Assembly (NCBI GenBank): GCA_964388955.1
Contig: CAYMCO010000005.1
Location: 1 to 64,000 of the forward strand
Length of the DNA stretch: 64,000 nt
Direction: 5' to 3'
DNA from: CAYMCO01 sp964388955
Lineage (GTDB): Bacteria; Chloroflexota; Anaerolineae; Anaerolineales; E44-bin32
Shown: piece by piece, positions 53,808-62,479 of the stretch
Layout of the letters: each line of letters opens with the position of its first letter
Position numbering within the stretch: the first letter of the stretch is position 1
Position numbers and translations under genes: made by a program
Notes under the pieces: model-generated
What the model saw: the letters and a program-made list of their open reading frames with translations, nothing else
Told to the model about the DNA's origin: nothing
The model's database searches: none

Positions 53808-54911
53808 ATGTTCAGCGAGAAGGACCTGACAGAACTGCTCGAATACCGGCCCGGTGAGCCCGTGCTCAGCGTTTATCTCAACATGGACCCAAGCGCCGGC
53901 CCTGCAGACGCCCATAAACTCCGCATGCGTCAGCTGCTGAAAGAATACGAGGAGGCCCTGCCGGAGGACACCTCCGCCGTGAACCGCTACCTGGAGCATG
54001 AATTCGATTGGTCCGGGAGGGGTCTGGCAATCTTCTCGCGCGCGGACGACGGCTTCCTGCGGGCTTTCACCCTCCAGGTTCCCGTACGGGATCGGGCCCG
54101 GGCGCTCGACCGGCCGTACGTCAAACCCCTCGTGGATGTGACTGAGAACTTCGGGCACTATGGCATCGCCCTTGTGGATCAGCGGGGAGCGCGCCTGTTC
54201 CATTTTCATATGGGGACCCTGGAGGAGGGCGAGGAATTCCAAGGGGAGGAGGTGCGCAGGACCAAGGTCGGTGGCTCACAAATCCCGGGGGGGCGTGGCA
54301 GCGCGAGCGCCGCGGCGCACTACGTGAGCGAAGTTGCCGACCGCAATCTTCGGGAGGCGGCAAAGACTGCGGCGCGTTTCTTCAAAGAAAAGGATGTGCG
54401 TCGGGTGCTGGTGGGCGGCACTGACGAGACCGTCCCCCAATTCGTCGAGGCTCTGCCAAAGCAGTGGCGCAGCCTCATCGTGGGCACCATCTCCGTGGAC
54501 ATGAACACTGGCAGCAGGCAGATTCTGGAGCAGGCCATGGCGGTTGCGCAGCAGGCGGAGCGGGAAAAAGAGGCACGCCTCGTGGAACGGATCGTCACCG
54601 CGGCGGCCAAAGGGCGCGAAGGCGTTGTGGGGCTCGACGAGACGTTGGGAGCCGTCCACGACGGACGTGTCCAGACGCTGGCCGTCAGCGAAGGATTTCG
54701 CGGCCCAGGATATCGCTGCAGGGGCTGCCAATATATCAGCGGATTCGCACTCGAAGCCTGCCCATTCTGCGGGGGTGAGTTCGAAACCATCGATGATGCC
54801 GTCGAACTCGCGGTCCGGCGGGTGCTCAAGAGCGGGGGCGAAGTGGAGATCATCCGCGATAATCCCGCCCTTGAGAACGCCGGCAGAATCGGCGCTTTGC
54901 TGCGCTATTGA
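53808..54911 (+). CDS. baeRF / Vms1-type release-factor-fold protein with zinc ribbon
   Basis: The 367-residue protein has the eRF1-like domain order. An N-terminal region is followed by an RNase H-like core domain (G-I-A-L-V-D-Q-R-G-A-R-L-F), the loop G-G-S-Q-I-P-G-G-R-G-S where eRF1/Vms1 relatives carry their GGQ or GxxQ motif, and an L7Ae-like C-terminal part interrupted by a zinc ribbon (C-R-G-C...C-P-F-C). The family is proposed to hydrolyse peptidyl-tRNA or act on stalled or hibernating ribosomes. It starts 58 bases after htrA, with GGAGGAG upstream, and may share its control. Confidence 0.8.
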   Translation: MFSEKDLTELLEYRPGEPVLSVYLNMDPSAGPADAHKLRMRQLLKEYEEALPEDTSAVNRYLEHEFDWSGRGLAIFSRADDGFLRAFTLQVPVRDRARALDRPYVKPLVDVTENFGHYGIALVDQRGARLFHFHMGTLEEGEEFQGEEVRRTKVGGSQIPGGRGSASAAAHYVSEVADRNLREAAKTAARFFKEKDVRRVLVGGTDETVPQFVEALPKQWRSLIVGTISVDMNTGSRQILEQAMAVAQQAEREKEARLVERIVTAAAKGREGVVGLDETLGAVHDGRVQTLAVSEGFRGPGYRCRGCQYISGFALEACPFCGGEFETIDDAVELAVRRVLKSGGEVEIIRDNPALENAGRIGALLRY

Positions 54912-54920
54912 ACGGGAACC

Positions 54921-55775
54921 CTACTCCCCGAAGAGTTGTTCCTCCAAGGTGAGCAGCTTGTTCGCCAACACCTCCAGATCACGTTGGGCGGCGAAATCGT
55001 CCTGGCCGATGGATTCCAATGCCAGTCCAAGCCGCTCACGCAGATCCTGAAACTGGGCTCTGCTCCCGGTGTCAGCCCCCTCCTCCAAGGCCGCCAAACG
55101 GTCATCCGTGGTGGACAGCACGGCTTTCGCCCGCGCCGGTTCCTCTTGGGCCACGGCCAACTGCGCCGAGGTCACATCAACCAACACCTCAAGCAGCGCC
55201 AAGTGAGTCTGGGCCTGTTCTTGTTCCTCCGCTTGGCTCGCCACCTGCGCCTGCAAACTACTGACCTGGTCCAGAAGCCGGCGGTTTTCCCCCTCCAGGG
55301 ATCCCAGATGGGCATCAAGTTCCTCGGCGCGCGCCAGTATCGAGTCCCGCTCCACCCGCAGCTCGTTCAGCGCGCGCCGCTCCGGACGGACGCGCGCGAT
55401 CCAGGTCGCGAGCACCCCGAGGGCAAACACCACTACGAAGGCCGTCACCCAGCGGAGCGCCGCTCGCAAGAATCGGGACAACCCGCTCGGCTCCCTGCGA
55501 ACTCCTCCGTGCAGTTCTCCCCCGGTGCTCCGGGGCTCCGGGGCTTCAGATGGCGCTCCACCAGGGACCGGCGGCTCCGGCGTCACTACCGCTTCTTCTG
55601 GGGCGGGCGTTGGCCCGCCGATGGCCTCCTCCTCGGCATCAGCCGGCACCCCCTCGGTCCCCGGCGGCAAGGAGCCCTCGCCGGGCGCGGCTCCTCCCGC
55701 GGTTTCCGGGCCCATCTCTTCATGTTGGGCACCTTCATCTTCAGCTTTGTTCGCAGGATCCGAATGTTCACTCAT
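54921..55775 (-). CDS. Membrane-anchored coiled-coil protein 3 of 3
   Basis: The 284-residue protein has an acidic, Pro/Gly-rich disordered N-terminal region of about 95 residues, one membrane span (about 108-128, A-F-V-V-V-F-A-L-G-V-L-A), then a continuous coiled coil from about 135 to 215 and a helical end. Topology should be N-in, C-out. No catalytic motif is visible. It is the last of three consecutive genes with the same plan and is convergent with the baeRF gene, nine bases away. It may be a scaffold at the cell envelope. Confidence 0.7.
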   Translation of the reverse strand: MSEHSDPANKAEDEGAQHEEMGPETAGGAAPGEGSLPPGTEGVPADAEEEAIGGPTPAPEEAVVTPEPPVPGGAPSEAPEPRSTGGELHGGVRREPSGLSRFLRAALRWVTAFVVVFALGVLATWIARVRPERRALNELRVERDSILARAEELDAHLGSLEGENRRLLDQVSSLQAQVASQAEEQEQAQTHLALLEVLVDVTSAQLAVAQEEPARAKAVLSTTDDRLAALEEGADTGSRAQFQDLRERLGLALESIGQDDFAAQRDLEVLANKLLTLEEQLFGE

Positions 55776-55814
55776 CAGGCCCCTCCGTGAGCCAATCGTC
55801 GCTCGAAGCGCAGT

Positions 55815-56603
55815 CTATCCTGACGGCGCGGTCGCCTCCAAGAGCAGCCGCCAGGCGATCTCCAGTTCGTTGTCAGCGACGACGGGCGAGACGCGCAACC
55901 GCTCATTTGCGGCTGAAAGGTGGTCCCGGATCGCCATCAAGGCGGACTTCGTGTCCTCCTGCGAGGCTCGGCCGACCAGGGTGTCCATCGCTTCGATTCC
56001 CATCTCGATTTGCTGCCCGGCCAATCCGAAATTCCCTTGCACAAGCCACAGGCGTGACCGGTTCACCAACTCCATTACCCGCAGCAGCTGCAGATTGAGC
56101 GCCAATTCCTCAGAAGGGTTCCCAAGATCGACCACATCCTGCTGCACTTGATCCAGGCTTTCGGTTGTGTCGTCGAGCGCCCCCTTGATGTCCTCAATCT
56201 GGCTCTCAAGGTCGCCGAGGGAGGCGATTTGCGCCTCGAGCTCGCCGCCTGTCTCGTTCAACGTCTCCACTCTCGCGCCCACATCAGCGATCCCCTCCGC
56301 CTGCGCCCCCAGCTTTCCCTCCAACGAGGCAAGGCGATCGCCGATTCGGCCGAGACGCGCCTCCTGGTCGCTCTGATAGGCTGCCTGTGCCCTCTCAAGA
56401 GCCTCGATCCGCGCGCTGTTTTCGCGCACCGGTTGTATCCAATCCCGGTAGACTCGCGGCACCCCGAAATAGACGGACAGCGCCAGGGCTATGGCCAGCA
56501 CGACCACGAACAACACTCGCAGCAGCACGGCCAGCGCCCTGCCGATTCCACCCGATTCATCGTTGGCGCTCCTACCCTGAGGTACGTTCCCTTGGGTTTC
56601 CAT
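55815..56603 (-). CDS. Membrane-anchored coiled-coil protein 2 of 3
   Basis: The 262-residue protein has a short polar N-terminus, one membrane span at about 20-45 (V-L-F-V-V-V-L-A-I-A-L-A-L-S), and a long coiled coil from about 55 to 160. A helical domain follows with L-Q-L-L-R-V-M-E-L-V-N-R-S-R-L-W-L, resembling a segment of its downstream neighbour. The start at 56603 has GGAAGGA upstream. It lies 26 bases after the ComEA-type gene and 39 before the next one, so the three form an operon. Confidence 0.7.
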   Translation of the reverse strand: METQGNVPQGRSANDESGGIGRALAVLLRVLFVVVLAIALALSVYFGVPRVYRDWIQPVRENSARIEALERAQAAYQSDQEARLGRIGDRLASLEGKLGAQAEGIADVGARVETLNETGGELEAQIASLGDLESQIEDIKGALDDTTESLDQVQQDVVDLGNPSEELALNLQLLRVMELVNRSRLWLVQGNFGLAGQQIEMGIEAMDTLVGRASQEDTKSALMAIRDHLSAANERLRVSPVVADNELEIAWRLLLEATAPSG

Positions 56604-56629
56604 TGCTTTCCTTCCCTCGGCCGCCAAGA

Positions 56630-57436
56630 TCAGCCGTCGCTCGCGCCGTTCCCGGCGTCCAGTCCGTTCACCAGATTGCGCAGGCCCTCAAGGAACCGGT
56701 CCGCCCGGTCCGTCCGTTGGGCTAGATCGGCCACCGATGTGGACAACTGATCCATGGATGTCCGCATTTCCCCGACCTGACTGATCGCCTGCTGCATCTG
56801 GGACTGCATGCTCCCCACTTCATCCTCAATCGTTGTCACGCGCCCAGTCAGCCCCTCGAGCGCTTGCATCCGGTTGGAGAGGCCCGTCAATTGAGAATCT
56901 ACATCCGTCAGGTCGCTCTGAAGGCTGGAGATCTCGGTCTGCAACCCGCGGACAGCCTGATGTCTTTGGACATCCAGAGTCCCGTTGATGGCCAGCATGA
57001 TGGATAATGTGAGCGCCACGGAGAGCAGGATGCTGATCACCGAAGCCGTCGCGATCCCCCACCACGCTTGGCTGCGAGTAACCCACCTTCGATCCGAACG
57101 GCGTTCTGGGGCTGCTTCTGGTTCCATGCGGCGTTCTGGGCCCTCCGGCGGCCGGCTCTCCGCCGGCTCCTGCCGAGAAGCCTCTCCTTCTCTGGAGCCT
57201 TCACGCAGACCCGGCGCCTCCTCGGGCATCTCGTTGTCGCTCTCGTTGAAGGCCAGCGCGGGGCGAATCCGCCGCAGCGACGCCTCGCCAATTCCGGAGA
57301 CTCGCCGCAAGTCCTCCGCCCCGTCGAATGGCCTGGCCTCTACCAGCCGCCCGGCCAGCACCGGCCCAACTCCGGGAACGCGAGTCAACTCTTCAGCGCT
57401 CGCGTGGTTGACGTTTACCTTTCCCTCATCGTCCAT
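56630..57436 (-). CDS. ComEA-type helix-hairpin-helix membrane coiled-coil protein 1 of 3
   Basis: Residues 1-60 of 268 form a ComEA-like double helix-hairpin-helix: V-N-V-N-H-A-S-A-E-E-L-T-R-V-P-G-V-G-P and a second hairpin V-S-G-I-G-E-A. A charged linker follows, then one membrane span at about 130-155 and a coiled coil to the end. In ComEA the DNA-binding hairpins are outside; here they precede the membrane span and are probably cytoplasmic, which reverses the usual layout. The start at 57436 has AAGGAGG eight bases upstream; the long open frame before it has no coding features. Confidence 0.78.
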   Translation of the reverse strand: MDDEGKVNVNHASAEELTRVPGVGPVLAGRLVEARPFDGAEDLRRVSGIGEASLRRIRPALAFNESDNEMPEEAPGLREGSREGEASRQEPAESRPPEGPERRMEPEAAPERRSDRRWVTRSQAWWGIATASVISILLSVALTLSIMLAINGTLDVQRHQAVRGLQTEISSLQSDLTDVDSQLTGLSNRMQALEGLTGRVTTIEDEVGSMQSQMQQAISQVGEMRTSMDQLSTSVADLAQRTDRADRFLEGLRNLVNGLDAGNGASDG

Positions 57437-57766
57437 CGGTGAGCCTCCTTCGGCCCGCCGACGTTTCCATCCCCCCACGTCCCGGGCCATTCCTTCTGCG
57501 AGCCAGGCCGCCTTTCCGGTTCTTGCGGAGGCGGCGCCCCGCCGATAGGCCAATCGCAGGCCGCCTCTGATTCCCGGAAGCCCACACGACCTCTCATCAG
57601 AAGAAGGGTAGCAAGTTTCTTGCCGATCCGTGCTTGTTCTCTTGATTATATCTGCAAGTCTGTGTACAACGGGAGCGCTTGTCATCATCGCCGTGTATCC
57701 GGACGCTTGGATAACGCCGCGGCCCCACCGCTGGTGGCGGTGGCGGCTGGATGCCGAAGGTGACGA
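57437..57766. other. Divergent intergenic region with candidate promoters
   Basis: These 330 bases separate the coiled-coil operon from the membrane synthase-like gene. On the plus strand TTGATT (57641-57646) and TACAAC (57665-57670) are 18 bases apart. On the minus strand a perfect TATAAT (57644-57649) overlaps them, but its -35 is poor. No other gene is seen. Confidence 0.4.
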
Positions 57767-60169
57767 ATGCGAAGAAAGCCGACGTGGAGCACTCCCATCG
57801 CTTTGGGCCTTATCTCCGCGGCCATGTTGACCTTTGAGATCACCCTCACCCGAATCTTCGCCATCCAACAGTTTCATCATTTCGCTTTCATCGTGGTTAG
57901 CCTGGCGGTAATGGGTATCGCCGCTGGCGGCACCATCCTGACCCTGTCCAACGGACCACCTTCCCTGAGCCTTACCGCCGGCGCCTATGCCGGTCTCGTA
58001 GGCCTGGCGTACTTGGTGATCAACTACTTGCCTTTTGACGCGTTCAGCATCATCGCCGATCCACGACAGATCGGCATCTTGGCGCTCTATTATCTTGCCG
58101 CTGCCGCCCCATTCGTCCTGGCCGGATGGACGATCGCCGCTGGGATGGCGGCCGCCGGCTCCGCAGCCCACCTTGCCTATGCTGCCAATCTCTTAGGATC
58201 TGCAGCCGGCTGCGCTGCTGCGTTGGCCGCATTCGATGTCTTGGGGGAGGTAGGGGCGCTGGGCATGGCCATGGCCCTCGGGTCCTGCTCAGCCCTCTTT
58301 TCTGCCAAAGGGTGGAAGCTCCGCGCACTCGCGCTGGGGAGCGCCCTGGCCTTCTTGGCGGTGAGCTTGGGCACGCCTGAGGCGCTCCAGCTTCACATTT
58401 CTCCCTACAAGGCCTTGGCGGCCGCGCGATTGGCCCCGGATGCCGTTGAGACCTACTCTGAGAGCGGTCCGGGAGCGAAGGTGACGGTCCTTGAGAGCGA
58501 CGCCATACACGTGTTTCCCGGTCTGAGCCTGAACGCGCACGGAGATCTGCCGCCTCAGGCGGCGGTGTTCATCGATGGTGAAGGGCCGATCCCGATCACC
58601 GCTATGGGCCCGGGGGATGGCCAGGCAGAAGCAATCGCGCCTCGAATGCCATCCTCCCTGGCGCAATCTCTGCGTCCGGGGGCGCGCACGTTAATCCTCG
58701 ATCCAGGGGCTGGCTTGAACGCCATTTTGGCGCTGACAAGCGGGGCCTCTCATGTCTACATGAGTATCCCCGAACAGCTTGTGCCCCAAATCTTGAAGGG
58801 GCCCTACGCAGGTTTCAGCCGGCAATTGCTGTCCGATCCACGAATTTCGCTCATCCCCCGGAGCAATCGAGGCGCGCTTGCCATCGAGGGAGGTCTCTAC
58901 GACATTGTGGAGTTTGCACTGAGCGACCCCTACCGTCCGGTGACCTCCGGCGCCTTCACGCTCAGCGAGGATTTCACCCTCACCCGCCAGTCCTTTCAAT
59001 CTGCCCTGGTCAAGTTGAGGCCGGGAGGGCTGCTGGTAGTCACACGCTGGCTCGGCACGCCTCCAACCGAGTCGGCCCGCGCCTGGGCAACCCTGCTGTC
59101 GGCGCTGACGGCAAGTGGAATCCAGCCGCTCGCCCCCCATCTGGTCGCCTATCGAGGGATGCGCACCGCCACTTTGATGGCCTCTCCCAGCCCCTTCAGC
59201 GCCCGAGATCTGGCGGCCATCCGTGAATTCTTGTCGGAGAATGCCTTTGATCCCATCTACCTCCCCGACCTGCGACCGGAGGAGGTCAACCAGCACAATC
59301 AGCTTCCCGAGCCGGCCTACTATCTTTTGTTCCAGGCCCTGCTCGAGCACCCTCGCGAGACCTTGAAGGATTATGATTTTGACCTCCGCCCGCCGACGGA
59401 TACGCATCCATATTTCTTCCACTTCTTCCGCTGGCGGCAAATTCCTGCCGTGGTGGCCTCCCTGGGGACCACATGGCAGCCCTTTGGCGGGAGCGGCTAT
59501 CTTGTCATCATCGCCTCCTTGGCTTTGACAATTCTGATCTCCCTGCCATTGGCACTGGCTCCCGCCCTGAAGCATCGGCGGTCATTATCGACCCCTTCCG
59601 ATCAGTGGCGGGCCCTCGCCTACTTCGGCCTTCTGGGCGCAGCCTACCTCCTGATCGAGCTTCCCCTCATCCAACACCTGACCCTGCTGTTGGATCGTCC
59701 CACCTGGTCCCTGGCTGCGGTCTTGTTCACGTTGCTTCTGGGGTCGGGGTTAGGCAGCATTGCTTCCCCCAGGATGAGCCTGCGTGCCACCCTGGGGGCC
59801 TTGGTGGGGTTGGCCGCGCTGACCGCTGCCGCGCTCCCCGTGGTGGTCGACTGGGCGCTACCCTGGAGCCTGCCAGTGCGACTGCTTCTGGTAGTTGGAT
59901 GCCTCAGTCCGCTGGGGTTCCTTATGGGGGTGCCCTTCGCTGCGGGCTTGCGGCATTTTCAGGCCGAAGAAAAGGGCTTGATTTCCTGGGCCTGGGCGAT
60001 GAATGGCGCGCTTTCAGGCATAGGCGGCGTGCTTGCGGCGATGGTCGGCCTCCAGTGGGGATTCAACGCCACGCTCACCATCGGAACCGCGGCATATGCG
60101 GGAGCGTGGCTTATGGTGGGGAAGCGCACAAGAGGCGGATCTCCGGAGACTCCTGCGCTTCAGGGATAG
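57767..60169 (+). CDS. Membrane-embedded spermidine-synthase-like protein
   Basis: The 800-residue protein has about seven N-terminal membrane spans (residues 8-205), a soluble domain of about 330 residues and six or seven more spans from about 585 to the end. The soluble part has a Rossmann methyltransferase/aminopropyltransferase layout: T-L-I-L-D-P-G-A-G in the position of the SAM motif, and Y-D-I-V-E-F-A-L-S-D-P-Y where spermidine synthases have Y-D-V-I-x-x-D. The canonical catalytic aspartate there is not obvious, so enzymatic activity is uncertain. It overlaps the convergent methyltransferase gene by ten bases. Confidence 0.72.
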   Translation: MRRKPTWSTPIALGLISAAMLTFEITLTRIFAIQQFHHFAFIVVSLAVMGIAAGGTILTLSNGPPSLSLTAGAYAGLVGLAYLVINYLPFDAFSIIADPRQIGILALYYLAAAAPFVLAGWTIAAGMAAAGSAAHLAYAANLLGSAAGCAAALAAFDVLGEVGALGMAMALGSCSALFSAKGWKLRALALGSALAFLAVSLGTPEALQLHISPYKALAAARLAPDAVETYSESGPGAKVTVLESDAIHVFPGLSLNAHGDLPPQAAVFIDGEGPIPITAMGPGDGQAEAIAPRMPSSLAQSLRPGARTLILDPGAGLNAILALTSGASHVYMSIPEQLVPQILKGPYAGFSRQLLSDPRISLIPRSNRGALAIEGGLYDIVEFALSDPYRPVTSGAFTLSEDFTLTRQSFQSALVKLRPGGLLVVTRWLGTPPTESARAWATLLSALTASGIQPLAPHLVAYRGMRTATLMASPSPFSARDLAAIREFLSENAFDPIYLPDLRPEEVNQHNQLPEPAYYLLFQALLEHPRETLKDYDFDLRPPTDTHPYFFHFFRWRQIPAVVASLGTTWQPFGGSGYLVIIASLALTILISLPLALAPALKHRRSLSTPSDQWRALAYFGLLGAAYLLIELPLIQHLTLLLDRPTWSLAAVLFTLLLGSGLGSIASPRMSLRATLGALVGLAALTAAALPVVVDWALPWSLPVRLLLVVGCLSPLGFLMGVPFAAGLRHFQAEEKGLISWAWAMNGALSGIGGVLAAMVGLQWGFNATLTIGTAAYAGAWLMVGKRTRGGSPETPALQG

Positions 60170-60948
60170 GGCATCGGCCACTTCAACCCACCTTCCCGGG
60201 TCAGCGGCACGAAGCGCACCCCTCCCAGGCTTTCGGAGCGGAACTCGTCCTCTCCCAAGCGAGTGATGCGCCACAGTTCCTGATACCCTCCCACCGGACC
60301 CACCGGAATCACCAGTACGGCCCCCACCTTGATCTGCTCCTTCAATGGCGGTGGGACGTGATCCGGGGCGGCGGTCACAATGATGCCATCATAGGGGGCG
60401 TATTCCGGCCAGCCGAAATATCCATCCCCCTGCTTGACCGTCACGCCCTCGTACCCCAGGCGCTGCAGACGATCGGCGGCCTCGTTGGCGAGGGCATCGA
60501 TAATCTCGATCGAATACACCTTCAGGCCCATCTCCGCCAACACGGCGGCCTGATAGCCGGATCCAGTGCCGATCTCCAGCACCCGCTCCCCCGCCTGCGC
60601 GCCGAGCGCCTCGCTCATCAAGCCGACGATGTACGGTTGGGAAATCGTTTGGCCATATCCAATCGGAAGCGGTCGGTTCTCGTATGCTTGGGCCTGATAT
60701 GCCGGAGGCACAAATTCGTGGCGCGGAACTGCGCGCAACGCGGCCAAAACCGATTCGTCGGCCACGCCGAGAGCTTCGATGCCTTCCTCCACCAGCCGGA
60801 GGCGCTGCTCCACGAAGGCGTCAGCGGCCGTGGCCTGCGCTTCGTCGGACCCGCTCCCCTCCGGTGGTGAGGTGGGCAGAGCGATCCCGGGTCTTCCGCA
60901 GGCCACCGTCACGAGAACCACAACCAGGATGGCAGGCGATACTCGCAT
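60160..60948 (-). CDS. pcm: Exported protein-L-isoaspartate O-methyltransferase (lipoprotein)
   Basis: The 262-residue protein starts at ATG 60948 with GGAGG five bases upstream. Residues 1-17 form a lipoprotein-type signal (L-V-T-V-A-C). The rest is PIMT: R-H-E-F-V-P near residue 75, P-L-P-I-G-Y-G-Q-T-I-S-Q-P, the SAM motif V-L-E-I-G-T-G-S-G-Y-Q and a late G-G-V-R-F-V-P-L. PIMT repairs isoaspartyl residues using SAM and is normally cytoplasmic, so an exported form is unusual. Confidence 0.85.
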   Translation of the reverse strand: MRVSPAILVVVLVTVACGRPGIALPTSPPEGSGSDEAQATAADAFVEQRLRLVEEGIEALGVADESVLAALRAVPRHEFVPPAYQAQAYENRPLPIGYGQTISQPYIVGLMSEALGAQAGERVLEIGTGSGYQAAVLAEMGLKVYSIEIIDALANEAADRLQRLGYEGVTVKQGDGYFGWPEYAPYDGIIVTAAPDHVPPPLKEQIKVGAVLVIPVGPVGGYQELWRITRLGEDEFRSESLGGVRFVPLTREGGLKWPMPYP

Positions 60949-60987
60949 CGGCACCTCCGCCCTGGATTGTAACGCACCGCTCTTGTG

Positions 60988-61398
60988 CTAGGCGGGCACA
61001 GATTCTCTGATGGAGCTGGAGATGTTGAAGCGGGGCGGACTCTCCAGATGTTTTTTCACCGCGCACAGATCGGCTGCGCGCTCCAGCGCGGGGAGGTACC
61101 GGTCCGGAAACCCCGCGGGCACTTGGATCTCAAGTTCGATCTCGCTGATCATCCCCGTCATCGGATCGAAGTGGGCGCGCTGCAGAAGTCGCACCTCATC
61201 CGTGGAAATTCCCCGCTGGCGCAGGAAACCGAGCACGTAGATGCCAGCGCAGGTGCCGATGGATGAGAGAAAGAGCGCGAAGGGGGTCGGCGCTGCGGCC
61301 CCTCCGCCTCCCTGCCGGGGCTGATCGGTTTCCACCCGAAACCCGCCGAAGCAGGCGTCTACCCGCGCGCCGCCGGGGAACGTGATTTCCATCTCCAT
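60988..61398 (-). CDS. OsmC family protein
   Basis: The 136-residue protein has the two conserved cysteines of OsmC/Ohr-like proteins: S-S-I-G-T-C-A-G-I near residue 45 and A-D-L-C-A-V-K-K near 110. These form the peroxide-reducing thiol pair in organic hydroperoxide resistance proteins. Whether it reduces peroxides or has another thiol role cannot be told. The start at 61398 has AAGGAG seven bases upstream. It is transcribed in the same direction as pcm, 39 bases before it. Confidence 0.88.
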   Translation of the reverse strand: MEMEITFPGGARVDACFGGFRVETDQPRQGGGGAAAPTPFALFLSSIGTCAGIYVLGFLRQRGISTDEVRLLQRAHFDPMTGMISEIELEIQVPAGFPDRYLPALERAADLCAVKKHLESPPRFNISSSIRESVPA

Positions 61399-61498
61399 AC
61401 TACCGCTCCTTTGCATATCCGTGTATATCCATTGGATGCAGCAGTTCGAAAAAGGTCACATCCGAGACAGCCGCCCCGGCATGCCATGGCCATTAAGC

Positions 61499-61527
61499 CA
61501 AAAAGGGGGCGGCGGTATGCCGCCCCC
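61499..61527 (-). terminator. Intrinsic terminator of the FHA gene
   Basis: On the minus strand GGGGGCGGC (61519-61527) pairs perfectly with GCCGCCCCC (61505-61513) around a five-base loop, followed by TTTTT. It begins 16 bases after the stop codon. Confidence 0.85.
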
Positions 61528-61542
61528 TGTCCAAGCGCTGGA

Positions 61543-62133
61543 TCAACAGCCGGCGAAGTAGATCCCGATCAATTCCAAGGGGCTCAGCAGCAAACACCAC
61601 CAAGAAGCGGGCATGACCCAGAGGACGACTCCCACAACACCGAGGATGACCAAACAGCCACAGCCGGCGTATGCCCAGGGCCCCACCTCCGGAAGTCGCG
61701 AGCGCTTTTCCCCTGCGGTTTCGTCGAAGCCAAAGCGCTCCCGCGTCGGTTCTTCCTCCGCGGGAATCGGGGCTGTCTCCGCTTCCCCCCGCCGCGCAGG
61801 TGAAACGATGGTTGCACCCAGCTCCTCCACCCGCTCCTCATAGGAAAGGATCACCGTCTCACTCAGGCTGATCCGATCGCCCGGCTGGAGCAAATGCGGC
61901 GCCGTCACCCGCTGGCCATCCAGGTATGTCCCGTTCGTCGACCCAAGGTCCTCGAGTACAAAGCCGCGCGGCGTCCGGGTGATCCTGGCGTGCTGTCGCG
62001 AGACCTCAACGTCTGCGATGAGAATATCGCAGCCCTCGTCCCTGCCGATCAGGGTGATCTCCTTGCCCAGTTCATACTCCCGGCCGGTGTTCGGGCCAGC
62101 CAGCATGACCAAGCGCGCATTCGGCGTTGTCAT
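61543..62133 (-). CDS. FHA-domain protein with C-terminal membrane spans
   Basis: The 196-residue protein has an FHA domain at about 5-95 with the phosphothreonine-binding motifs I-G-R-D, S-R-Q-H-A-R-I and L-G-S-T-N-G-T. A Glu/Pro-rich linker and two short hydrophobic segments near the C-terminus (about 155-195) follow. FHA domains bind phosphothreonine, so this is probably a membrane-tethered reader in Ser/Thr kinase signalling, although no kinase is in the window. The start at 62133 has GAGGAG upstream, and a clear promoter lies at 62167-62195. Confidence 0.88.
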   Translation of the reverse strand: MTTPNARLVMLAGPNTGREYELGKEITLIGRDEGCDILIADVEVSRQHARITRTPRGFVLEDLGSTNGTYLDGQRVTAPHLLQPGDRISLSETVILSYEERVEELGATIVSPARRGEAETAPIPAEEEPTRERFGFDETAGEKRSRLPEVGPWAYAGCGCLVILGVVGVVLWVMPASWWCLLLSPLELIGIYFAGC

Positions 62134-62479
62134 CGCATTCTCCTCAATCGCGTTGCAGACGCGCATAGTGTAGTGATGGAATCCGCCTGCGTCAACTCCG
62201 CGAAGTTCATGGGCGCGTTCCATTGCAAGGGGCAAACGCATTTGAAGATGGAAGGCGCGCCGGCCCTTCGCCATCCTCCGATCTCCGCGCCTCCCGGCCG
62301 AGCAGACCCGCGGTCGCGGTTATCGGTTTCCCTGCCGCCGGCGCCTTTTGGCCCCCCTCCCCCCACTCATATGACCCTGACTTCTCGACCATCGAAGGCG
62401 GCGTCTCGCCGATCATCCGCCCGTGCACCATTGAAGGTGTTGCCTATGTCGCCGCAGGCGTGTGGGCCATGTCTCCGGC
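62134..62479. other. Intergenic stretch between nfeD-like and FHA genes
   Basis: Apart from the FHA gene's promoter at 62167-62195, these 346 bases show no gene, known RNA or terminator with a T-run. Confidence 0.45.
62167..62195 (-). promoter_or_regulatory. Promoter of the FHA gene
   Basis: On the minus strand TTGACG (62190-62195) and TACACT (62167-62172) are 17 bases apart, putting the start near 62160, about 27 bases before the ATG. Confidence 0.6.

Noticed and set aside
57437..58171. Open frame extending the ComEA-type protein upstream
   Set aside because: It is antisense to the membrane synthase-like gene, and AAGGAGG plus the start of homology place the true start at 57436.
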